Source of the DNA: Baffinella frigidus
Lineage: Eukaryota; Cryptophyceae; Cryptomonadales; Baffinellaceae
Direction of reading: 5' to 3'
NCBI GenBank assembly: GCA_026770585.1
Contig: MU646384.1
Coordinates: 832,864 to 850,862, forward strand
Length of the DNA: 17,999 nt
In this document: piece after piece, positions 1-7,635 of the stretch
How positions within the stretch are numbered: the first letter of the stretch is position 1
Layout of the letters: each line of letters begins with the position of its first letter
The notes under the pieces: generated by a model
Seen by the model: the letters and a program-made list of their open reading frames with translations, nothing else
What the model was told of the DNA's origin: nothing
Databases searched by the model: none
Translations under genes and position numbers: made by a program

Positions 1-66
1 GGTTTAGGGTTTAGGGTTGAGGGTTGAGGGTTGAGGATTAAGGATTGAGGGTCAAGGGTTCAGAGT

Positions 67-98
<32 letters not shown>

Positions 99-130
99 GG
101 TCGAGGGTTGAGGGTTGAGGGTTGAGGCTC
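1..130. repeat. Degenerate telomere-like tract 1 (G-rich on +)
   Basis: The tract consists of tandem 7-mers of TTTAGGG and GGTTGAG type running off the window edge. On the minus strand it begins just after the proposed last visible donor of the lumen-protein gene, so it is read as the start of an intron. Confidence 0.9.
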
Positions 131-133
131 GAC

Positions 134-2582
134 CTTCCCCACGAGGACCCCGACGGAGATCTTGACGGAGTTGAGGCGCCCGTCGCGCGTCTCGGCCTCG
201 ACCAGGTCGACGTACGCGTTCAGCGCGGCCTGGTGTGGGTAGTGTCAACACGATGGGAACTCCGACTCCCACACGCCGCGGGGGCGTACAACCAGGCACG
301 TGCAATAAGGGAATGAATCAGGGAGAAACAGACCTCGGCCTCGGCGAAGGAGGCCTTGGCGCCGTCCAGGTCGCCCGCGACCGAAAGCTCCTGCGCCTTC
401 TGCACCGCCTGCTCTCCCCACGCAACGCCACTCTCAGAATCCCGCAGCCTCACGCCATTTCCATAATTTGGCCGGAGACGGTGCTGCGAGCCTCATCAGT
501 GCGGCACACACGCAGCTCGGTGGCCTACCTCGCGCCCTTCCTCAGTTGACAAACACAGGGATATCTGGTTGACACGAGCCCAGCACGTCAGAACCCGCGC
601 CGTATTTGGGGTCTGCATGTTGTTAAGTTTGCACCAGCAAGTTGCAGAAATATCGCGTTGAGTCAACCCGCATGTATTTTCCAACCAATTTCCACACAAC
701 CTAGCCTCAACATCCAGTTTTCGAGCATTTCATTTATATAGCTGGTGGGATGAGTTCTGGGAACAACGGTGGGGCAGGTAGGCGCGGACCGGGAAATAGA
801 GGTCGACTTGCTCGAGAAGCTCCTTGGTGAGCGACGACGGGTTACCCTTGCTGAAGGTTTTGGCGAAGCGCGTCATCACGGGCTTGGCCACCTGCCCCAC
901 CATCCAAGCCAAGGCTACAAATGTCAGAACCCCATCCACTTGTTTCGCGACACAGCACCGATGCGTGCAACGCGATTGCAACGACACCGTTGTGGCACCC
1001 CCCCACCCCCCAAACATCGCCGCCGCAGAAACAAGCTACGCCCCGTGACTCAGACGGCAGTTCGAGTGGGCCACAGGACAATACAGGAGTGTGGTAGGGG
1101 GCCGCGGGGCAGCACGCGCTGTCGAAGGGCTTTGGAAGAGGGAGACCTGGACAGCCGAGATCTTGTTGCCGAGGCTCACGTTCCGCTTGGTGCTTTCAAC
1201 CGTCTGGGAAAACACCCCCCCGCTTCAGAATGCCGCGTGCGCTGCTGTCTGCAGGGGGATTCGATGGTGGCAGCAGGACTCGGTGGCACCGCACGCGACA
1301 CGCGTGCATTGGCGGGAAGGAGCGCACAGACTCGCGATGACCTGGTCCCCGAGGGCCTCAGCGGCGGTGCTGGTGTCGCCCGCCTCGAGCGCGGCCGCCG
1401 CGGCCTTCATCGAGGCGTCCACCGCCACCATCAGGGGCACGCACCGCTCCACATCCAGACGCGTCGGCTGGTGTGTGCTTGAGCGTTTAGATTTTTAGGG
1501 TTTCGGGTTTTGGGTTTAGGATTTAGGGTTTAGGGTTCAGGTTGGGGTTTAACGTTGAGGGTTCAGGGTCTAGGGTTTCGGGTTTCGGGTTTCGGGTTTC
1601 GGATTTCGGGTATAGGGTTTCGAGTTTCGGGTTTCGAGTTTCTGGTACAGGGATTCGGGTAGAGCCGAGGCGAGGCTGGCGTGGGGTTTGGCGTTCACGA
1701 TTTTTGGGGGGTGGGTTTAGGTTGAGCGCAATAAATAAATAGGTGCATGGATCAAGACCACCTCGACGCGACAAGGCCGCCACTCACACCGAAGCACGCA
1801 GGGAAGCTACAGGCGTGAAGCGAGAGAAAACACTCGAGATAGTCCGGGTTGCACCTGGCGGGAGTAGCGAACGACGGCGACCGACACGTCGTCATCCTTC
1901 TCCTGTTGAGTACCAGGGGGGTTCATGGTGCACATGAAAGCCTCACTAAAACATATCAAGGGGCCATGTTCTGGCATTGATGGTTTTGAACATTCCCTCC
2001 CTCCCCCATCGCCGACCGTTCCTTCGACCTGGATTAGGAACCCCCAACCCTCAACCCTAATCCTTAAACCCTAAACCCTGAACCCCGCACCCTGAACCGT
2101 GAACCCTGCACCCTGAATCCTAAACCCTGAACCCTACAACCTAAACCCCAAATCCGCTCTGGCGCTCGTTGCACGACTTGCGGTAGTCGTTCCCAGCCCC
2201 CTTCCACCCCTGGTTCACTGCCCAACCCTCTTCACCGGCTGCCTATTTCAGCAGCTCTATTCCGGATTCCAGTCAGAAAAAAGGCAGCAGCAGAACTTGC
2301 AGACTAGATTTGGCTGCGCCGAGTTCAGGAAGAGTGGTCGCGGAAACTTACAATCATTTTTCCCTTGGCGAACGCCGGCGACGCCCCGAACAGCAGCGCC
2401 GCGCCGACCGTGGCAGCCCTGCCGAGGACCTCCCTGCGGGTCTCGACACTCGCCTTCATCGCGCAAAGCCCAGACTGCGAAGACCGCACAGTGGTGCCGG
2501 CGGGCCTGAGCGCAGGGCCGGTGCCGATGAAGCCCGCCACGAGGGGAAGCGAGGCGCCGATGATTAAGACCGAGCGGTGCAT
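134..2582 (-). CDS. Predicted thylakoid-lumen helical protein (3' end beyond window)
   Basis: Not recognised by family. Six exons are proposed on the minus strand: 2582-2352, 1467-1342, 1203-1147, 891-790, 408-334 and 229-134, all phase 0, giving 229 residues before the window edge. Exon 1 encodes a layered leader. Residues 1-20 (MHRSVLIIGASLPLVAGFIG) look like a signal peptide ending near AGF. A Ser/Arg-containing transit region follows, and then a twin-arginine signal (ETRREVLGRA, residues 47-56) with a hydrophobic core and an SPAFA cleavage site at residues 68-72. This predicts Tat-dependent delivery to the thylakoid lumen of a complex plastid. The mature part is Ala/Glu-rich and helical, with two similar segments (exon 2 AALEAGDTSTAAEAL; exon 5 LSVAGDLDGAKASFAEAE). 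A PsbQ-like or TPR-like fold is possible but unproven. The last donor (AAG|GTCGAG) runs straight into telomere-like repeat. The start at 2582 was chosen because the leader begins there. Small exons could be missing. Confidence 0.72.
1488..1652. repeat. Degenerate telomere-like tract 2 (G-rich on +)
   Basis: The tract is made of variants of TTTAGGG, mainly GGTTTCGGG, GGGTTTAGG and GGTTCAGGG. It lies in intron 1 (1468-2351) of the lumen-protein gene, close to the 3' splice site of exon 2. In the transcript it is C-rich. A run rich in AATAAA lies downstream at about 1728-1740. Confidence 0.9.
1653..2037. other. Intronic sequence without recognised content
   Basis: This is the middle of intron 1 of the lumen-protein gene, between two oppositely oriented telomere-like tracts. 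I see only AT-rich AATAAATAAATAG near 1729 and unique GC-rich sequence. No convincing exon or RNA was found on either strand. Confidence 0.6.
2038..2152. repeat. Degenerate telomere-like tract 3 (C-rich on +)
   Basis: The tract has CCCTAAA, CCCTGAA and CCCTCAA units. With tract 2 it gives TTAGGG followed by CCCTAA on the same strand about 400 bp apart, both inside intron 1 of the lumen-protein gene. The remaining 2153-2351 is unique intron sequence up to the exon 1 donor GTAAGT. Confidence 0.9.
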
Positions 2583-2804
2583 CGTGGGAGACGTTGTTGA
2601 GAACGATGATCCTTCGCCCCTTAGATCTCATAGAGGTCTTTTCCAATAAACCCCCAAGGCGAAAAAGTTGACGATTTCTCAGTGAGGTTGACTTTCTCTA
2701 GAAAGTCTAGCTAGAGACTTTTGGGCCATGCTGGGAAGACGGCGGACCCTCGCCTTAGCCTCTCCTGTGCACAGCCACGCGTGGCTGCGGCGAATCGTAA
2801 GTGC
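2424..2804. repeat. Parent copy of the duplicated two-leader/promoter cassette
   Basis: This segment holds the leader-coding part of lumen-protein exon 1 (minus strand), the shared promoter, and all of NDUFAF5 exon 1 with its GTAAGT donor. It aligns almost end to end with 4256-4642. Coding parts are strongly conserved and the intergenic part is more diverged. Confidence 0.85.
2583..2727. promoter_or_regulatory. Shared divergent promoter of lumen-protein and NDUFAF5-like genes
   Basis: The two divergent start codons are 145 bp apart. The segment nearest NDUFAF5 contains GACTTTCT-CT-AGAAAGTC (2690-2707), overlapped by the perfect palindrome TCTAGCTAGA (2706-2715), a plausible dyad protein-binding site. 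No clear TATA box is visible. A diverged copy of the interval exists at about 4415-4564, where the shared remnants are AGAGGTCTTTT and GTTGACTTT and the dyad is lost. The promoter role is inferred from position. Confidence 0.6.
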
Positions 2805-5800
2805 CCCATCGATGCGTTGCGCGACGTTTCCGTGCGCCACACACACCCGGGAAGTGCACACATCCGCCCATGCTGTCTGTTTCGAGGTCCTGACCTGGGG
2901 GTGAATTTGCAGAGCTCAGGCGGGATCGGAGGGGTCTCCGACGGGCCGCCGCGCGTCTTCAACCGCAAGGTGCGCTGCGGTGTTCTCTACCAGAATATTG
3001 GCAGCATGATGCCAGCCGGCACGTGTTCACGCCGGAAAGCAAGTTCCGATTGGTCCTCTTCAACAACCGAGGCGGAATCCTGAGCCCGGAGCACTCCCGT
3101 GAGCCAGGTTAAGGGATTTCAGCGGGATGCAGCTGCCATGCGCGCAGATCGGGGAGAGTACTCGTTGCTTCGCGACATCGCCGCCGAGAATCTTGTGGAT
3201 CGACTCGATGACACCCTGCGCAAGTGAGCATCCCGGAGGAGTGCCTTGTTTGCTTATGCCTTCCTTTCCAGCGCGCAGCCCAACTTGAGCGTCCTGCCGC
3301 AACTATGTGTGGGCATGCTGAGCAGCTGAAAATCTCGGGCATGCAGGTTCCCGAACACAGCAGAGGTTGGTTGCGCAGACGGAGCGGTGCTGCGAGCGTT
3401 GGGGGGATACGGGCGCGGCGGGATCAAGCGGCTGGTTCAGTGCGACCACTCGAACGAGATGCTGGAGCTCTGCCAGCACGGACGCATACATGATGTCGAC
3501 GTGTCGCGGGTTCCTGCCCTCTCACATCGCCTGCCGTTCCGCAGACCTGGTTTGCGAGAGCTAAACCCTAATGCACCGTTCGATCTTGATCATCGGCGGT
3601 CTTGACCCTCACCCGAAGAACCCTCAACCGGCTGTCTTAATCACCAACTTACGAACCCTGAACCCGGGTACCCGAGAACCCAGGAACCCCTGCGACCTCA
3701 ACCCGAAACCCTCAACCCTACACCCCAAACCCCACACCCTAAACCCTATGCCCTAAACCCTAAACCCTAAACCCTAAACCCTAAAGCCCAAACCCTAACA
3801 CCAAAACCCAAAATCCCAACCTCTAAACCCCAAACCCTGAACACTCAATCCTAAATGCTCAACCCTCAACCCTCAATACTCAACCCTTAACCCTCAACCC
3901 TCAACCCTAACACCCAAGACTTTAACCCTAAACCGTAAAATCTCAACCCTCAATCATCAACCCAAAGTCCTAAACTCTAAACCCCAACCCCCAAACTCTG
4001 AACCCGAAACCCTAAACCCGGAAACCCAGACCCTAAAAGCTAAGACGTAAACACTCAACCGTTTCAACCTGCGACCGACGAGAGGGTCCAGGGGTGTAGG
4101 GTTGATGTTTGAGGTTGTAGGGTCTGGAGTTTATGGTTCATGATTTAGATTTTAGGTTTTGGGTTTAGGGTACAGGGTTCAGGGTTCAGGGTTCAGAGTT
4201 CAGGGTTCAAGGTTCAGGGTTCAGGGTTCAGGATTCAGGGCTTAGATGCCCTTTCGAGGATCTTCCTGCGGGTCTCGACGCTCGCCTTGATTGCACAGAG
4301 CCCAGATTGTGCAGGGCGCACAGTATTGCCGGCGGGCCTGAGCGCAGGGCCGGTGCCGATGAAGTCCGCCACGACAGAAAGCGAGGCACCGATGATTAAG
4401 ACCGAGTGGTGCATGGTGAGAGACGATGGTGCCTGCCTGTGGTGTCGAGGATGCGGTCCTTGGGTCGTTTGGATGCCACAGAGGTCTTTTCTCATACTTG
4501 ACCTGGCAGATCAGGAGTTCGCCTGAAATGACCGGAGTTGACTTTTGATTCACCCTCTACGACCATGCTGGGAACGCAGAGGGCCCCCGGCTTGGCCTCT
4601 CCTGTGTACAGCCACGCGTGGCTGCGGCGAATCATAAGTGCGACCTCGGCAGGGAAACCAAATCCTAAACCCTCAAACCTTAGCCCTAAAACTCCAACCC
4701 TAGACCCTAAACCCTCTCGTCCATAGCAGGTCGGAACGGTTTACCCCGAGTTGCCACCTGCGACACGTTTTCACCTTGTCGCCAAATCGAAGAGGGGATG
4801 GTGGTAGGAGGTCGGGGCGGGGCTGACGGAGGGGTGTGTCGCGTCCCTGGCGTGACGCGCCAGGGTCAAGTGTGTTTCATAACGTGTGTTTGTAAAGTTA
4901 TGAAACCTGGGCTTCCCCCCGTTGCGGCAGGTGCGGGCAGACGAGGAAGCACTTCCGTTTGCGGACGAGAGCCTGGACCTCGTGCTCTCGAACCTCTCTC
5001 TTCACTGGATCAACGACGTTCCGGGCACCCTCATCCAGGTCTCCCTCCACATGAGAGGCCACTCGATACCCTCTCCTCAGACCACATCACCCCGCGCGCC
5101 AGATCCTCCACGCTGCCTAGCAACCGCATCCGGAGGCTAGCAACTTCACCCGGAGGCTAGGACTCTCATCTGGCGGCGTGGATCCTCATCTGGAGGCGGG
5201 GAACGCAGGCTGTAACCTGCGGGGCTGACGCGCGTGCGGCGGTGGGTGGCAGATGCGGCGAGCGCTGCGGCCGGACGGGCTGATGCTGGCCTCGATGCTT
5301 GGAGGCGACACACTCTTCGAGCTCCGCAGGGTACGGACGAAAACACTGTGTCTTGTCTTGAGGGCAGTGCTGTCGCTGCTTCCAGGGATTGACGATTCGT
5401 GCTGGCTTTTGCCTCGGCAGAGGGTCCGGGCAACACGTGTGCTCAAGTTATTATTTTGAGGTGTCTGACGCAGCAACTCCTTGCGGATTTGGAGGGTGGG
5501 GTAGCAGACCAAAAGTTGTCGATAGCTCCCTCGGAAAAGTTGGCAAAAGTGGAGGAAAACCTTTTTTTTTCCTCCGGATGGGCCCGCCTCATGTACCGAA
5601 AATTTATGGCGGCCCGTTTCCGGAGATGTTCCCCCAATGCCCACAAAAATCTGAGATCACATTTGTGGACCAACTTTCAATTCTGTTGTACAAATGTGGT
5701 CTCAGATTTTTGTGGGCATTGGGGGAACATCATGTTACCACACAAAACGCCTGCTACTCCACCCTCCGGATTTGGTCACTTTTCTGGTACATGCCTCGAT

Positions 5801-6953
5801 GATCCCGCACTGATCCCTTGTTTTCTCACGGGTGCCCGCTCCCTCGCAGTCACTGGTGATGTCCGGGCTGGAGCGCTACGGCGGGGTCTCTGCGAGCCTC
5901 TCGCCCCTCGCGGGAGTGCAAGACGCCGGGAACCTCCTGGGACGCGCGGGGTTCGCGCTGCCGGCAGTGGACATGGACACACACACCTTCACCTTCCCGG
6001 ATGCGTTGTCGCTCATGTACTCTCTCCAGGTCTTACTCGCGCCCCTCCTTCCTTCTCACGAGTGCATTTCCGCCCCGCCCCGCCCCGCCTGCTTGATGGT
6101 GTGCGTTTCTCATTCTCAAAGAACTGGGGGCACCTTCGCGGCGAGACACCACCTCAACCCCCGAGGACATCTCCCACCGCCCAGAACGTTGGTTGCACCC
6201 AGCGTACGGGACCTTGGAGGCGCGTGCCCCCCGCAGGAGAGTCTCTCCTTGCGCTGCCCCCGCAGCGTTCTACGACCGTTCTACGCATACCGTCGCCCAC
6301 CCCCTGCTCGCCTGGATAGATGCTCAACACACGCACGTGTCCCTCGCTCGCAGGGGATGGGGGAGAACAACGCGATCTTCGGGGCGGAGTTTCGACACGT
6401 GAGCCGCGACGCGCTCCTGGCGGCCGCCGCGGTCTACGACTCCCTCTACAAGGGGCCCGACGGCGTCACGGCCACCTTTCAGGTTTCCGCACCTCCTGTT
6501 GCCCTCTCCAGCACTGGCCGTGTGAGGACTAGCGTGGGAAGGACCCGCCTCGGGAGCGATTCCAGCTCGGAATCCACCGCCCTGTCCGGAGGTATGCTCT
6601 CACGTTGCCAAGGCTCTCCCGCATTGCGATTTCTGTACTCTTCTGTGCCCTCAGCCTGAGCAGCCCACGGTTTTGCTCAGAGATCTGCACGCGTGCTACC
6701 CCCCCCGCTGACGGTAGAGGATGCACGGATGCAGATCATCTACATGTCAGGGTGGGCGCCGCACGAATCGCAGCAGCGCGCCAAGGCTCGCGGCTCCGCA
6801 GAACTCTCGCTCAGCGACCTGGGCACCTTCCAGACTGTTTTCGAGGGCGATGAGGAGGATGGTATGCCGGGTGCGGCGGCGGGAGGCAACCCACTCACGG
6901 AAAGGATCCCTCCCGGGGGGGTACCGGAAGGGGGTCCAGCGGTACCTCGCTAA
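2728..6953 (+). CDS. NDUFAF5: NDUFAF5-like complex I assembly factor (SAM-fold protein)
   Basis: NDUFAF5 is a mitochondrial matrix protein of the SAM-methyltransferase fold that acts in assembly of respiratory complex I; the human protein hydroxylates an arginine of NDUFS7. Proposed exons are 2728-2796, 2913-2969, 3108-3223, 3272-3290, 3366-3494, 4931-5038, 5253-5330, 5850-6029, 6354-6482 and 6735-6953, giving 367 residues (human about 345). The leader MLGRRRTLALASPVHSHAWL is Arg-rich without acids, as in mitochondrial presequences. Family signatures visible are VGCADG (motif I, 88-93), RADEEALPF, SNLSLHWINDVPG, LRPDG, GGDTLFELR, AGVQDAGNLLGRAGF, GMGENNA, LLAAAAVYDSLY and YMSGWAPHESQQ. Exon 4 (19 nt) is the weakest part, chosen because it restores family spacing before motif I. 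Intron 5 is 1436 bp and holds a duplicated promoter cassette. The stop lies in a transposon terminal repeat; an earlier GTATGC donor near 6862 could give another end. Confidence 0.9.
3571..3598 (+). repeat. Short inverted fragment of the lumen-protein exon 1 start
   Basis: The 28 bases starting at this ATG match the first 28 coding bases of the lumen-protein gene except at three positions, and read MHRSILIIG. The fragment is in the opposite orientation to the parent and begins directly after CTAAACCCTA. It lies in intron 5 of the NDUFAF5-like gene and has no further similarity to the leader. Confidence 0.65.
3606..4062. repeat. Degenerate telomere-like tract 4 (C-rich on +)
   Basis: This is the longest C-rich array, with CCCTAAA at its most regular around 3735-3785 and diverged to CCCTCAA, CCCGAAA and similar on both sides. 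It lies inside intron 5 of the NDUFAF5-like gene. Translated frames through it are meaningless repeats. Confidence 0.93.
4095..4243. repeat. Degenerate telomere-like tract 5 (G-rich on +)
   Basis: The units are TTTAGGG and then regular GGTTCAGGG. The strand polarity flips relative to tract 4 within about 30 bp. The tract ends about a dozen bases before the start of similarity in the duplicated cassette at 4256. Confidence 0.92.
4235..4414 (-). pseudogene. Truncated duplicate of the lumen-protein leader exon
   Basis: The 59-codon frame starts MHHSVLIIGASLSVVADFIG and retains GTGPALRPAG, SGLCA and KASVETRR, collinear with residues 1-50 of the lumen protein without any frameshift. Similarity ends at about 4256, just after the twin-arginine pair. 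The frame then reads ERASKP and stops inside telomere-like repeat, so the thylakoid signal core and SPAFA site are missing. The parent AGF at the predicted signal cleavage region is ADF here. I interpret it as a non-functional duplicate lying antisense in intron 5 of the NDUFAF5-like gene; expression as a small peptide cannot be excluded. Confidence 0.75.
4256..4642. repeat. Duplicate of the two-leader/promoter cassette within an intron
   Basis: The segment is collinear with 2424-2804. It holds the plastid leader on the minus strand, an intergenic spacer of matching length, and the mitochondrial leader on the plus strand. G-rich telomere-like repeat flanks it on the left, ending about 12 bp away, and C-rich telomere-like repeat begins close by on the right (about 4659). 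The overall order is TTCAGGG repeats, cassette, CCCTAAA repeats. Confidence 0.85.
4565..4633 (+). pseudogene. Duplicate of NDUFAF5 exon 1 (mitochondrial leader)
   Basis: The 23 codons begin MLGTQRAPGLASPVYSHAWL and match NDUFAF5 exon 1, with an unbroken frame and most changes in the first half. The parent donor GTAAGT has become ATAAGT at 4634, so the splice site is destroyed and the frame runs on into telomere-like repeat. It is most likely a relic, though an alternative first exon using another donor is conceivable. Confidence 0.75.
4659..4722. repeat. Degenerate telomere-like tract 6 (C-rich on +)
   Basis: This short array of CCTAAACCCTCAAACC type lies directly after the duplicated cassette, still within intron 5 of the NDUFAF5-like gene. 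The rest of that intron (4723-4930) is unique sequence ending in GCGGCAG. Confidence 0.85.
5117..5196. repeat. 20-bp minisatellite, four units
   Basis: Four 20-bp units of the form CTAGCAACTTCACCCGGAGG occur head to tail, the last two more diverged. They lie in intron 6 (5039-5252) of the NDUFAF5-like gene. Confidence 0.85.
5590..5793. mobile_element. Fold-back (inverted-repeat) element in NDUFAF5 intron 7
   Basis: The inner arms 5625-5666 and 5690-5731 are 42 bp each, with a single mismatch and a 23-base loop. Outside them the pairing resumes imperfectly at CATGTACC (5590-5597) and GGTACATG (5786-5793), with extra sequence on the right side. This fits a miniature inverted-repeat element or a transcribed hairpin. 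No target duplication could be assigned. Confidence 0.7.
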
Positions 6954-7173
6954 TAAGGAAACGCCCCCCCCCCAGGACCACCATAGGGCCCTCTACAGGG
7001 GTACCTCGCTCATAAGAAACCGCCCCCCCCCCCTAGGACCACCATATGACCCTAGGCATGGTTCTACTGTAGGGTGCTAGGGGGGGCGGTTTCTTATGAG
7101 CGAGGTACCCCTGTAGGCATGGTCCTACTGTAGGGTCCTAGGGTGGCGGTTTCTTGTGAGCGAGGCACCCCTT
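6937..7173. mobile_element. Outer MITE-like element, interrupted by a second copy
   Basis: The left arm contains GGTACCTCGCTAATAAGGAA and the right arm GGTTTCTTGTGAGCGAGG, the diverged terminal inverted repeats of a short non-coding element. Its centre is split by a better-preserved copy at 6996-7113. Rejoining across the insertion gives the same central motif (TAGGCATGGT) as the inner copy. The NDUFAF5 stop codon TAA (6951-6953) lies in its left arm. Confidence 0.85.
6996..7113. mobile_element. Inner 118-bp MITE-like element with TA target duplication
   Basis: The terminal inverted repeats are about 33 bp, starting CAGGGGTACCTCGCTCATAA and ending in the reverse complement. Each side is flanked by TA (6994-6995 and 7114-7115). 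There is no coding capacity, so it would be a non-autonomous element. A TA duplication suggests a Tc1/mariner-like or similar TA-targeting transposase elsewhere in the genome. Confidence 0.88.
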
Positions 7174-7635
7174 AGGGAAGGGAGAGCAGACACGTAGCCG
7201 GTGGCAGGAAGTAAGCATGGGTGGGTGTTCAGTCAGAACCGGCGGGGCGGTTGACTTATGCATTACTCATCAGCGGCTGATGCTGGCCTTCGTGTGCTGC
7301 TGCTGCTGCTGCTGCGCGTTTCTGTGCAATGCATGCTGCGCTTTCCCCCGCACCTTGATGGATAGAGTCGACACTCTGACGCGCTACCCGACGGTGGTTT
7401 TCACAGGCTGTGATTTGGACCAACCATCCACTGAAATGTCGGTTTAATTACATGTCTTTGTTCCGAGCAGTTCTCAATAAGTACCACGCAAATAAATAGA
7501 CTCTGCGAAGCCCACCGCGTGGATGCTGTGGGTATCTAGGATCTAAGGGCACACGGACGCAAGGTTCTGAGGACACCTGGGTAGATCCACTTAGGCCTCC
7601 AAAGTAGATGCACCCAAGAGAGTTGAGGCACAGCA
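7174..7635. other. Intergenic region between convergent gene ends
   Basis: This stretch lies between the NDUFAF5-like gene with its transposon-derived 3' end and the RF3 stop codon. It contains a (TGC)7 microsatellite at 7295-7315 and an AATAAA at 7491-7496 on the plus strand, which might serve NDUFAF5 polyadenylation. I see no further gene or RNA. Confidence 0.6.
7295..7315. repeat. (TGC)7 microsatellite
   Basis: Seven perfect TGC units lie in the convergent intergenic region. Confidence 0.95.

Noticed and set aside
1523-1783. Open frame through the telomere-like tract encoding repeats of NPKPETL type
   Set aside because: Seven-base repeats lack stops in some frames by chance. There is no start context, domain or splice logic, and the same peptide pattern appears at every tract on both strands.
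3606-4243. True chromosome end or head-to-head telomere fusion
   Set aside because: The polarity is CCCTAA then TTAGGG, the reverse of an end-to-end fusion. The repeats are degenerate and lie inside a gene.
5399-6319. 306-codon plus-strand open frame, longest in the window
   Set aside because: It crosses a fold-back element and reads NDUFAF5 exon 8 in the wrong frame. GC-rich shadow frames explain it.
5832-6659. 275-codon open frame as an intron-less gene
   Set aside because: Only parts coincide with NDUFAF5 exon 8 in frame. The rest is intron, and exon 9 lies partly in another frame with clean AG/GT borders.
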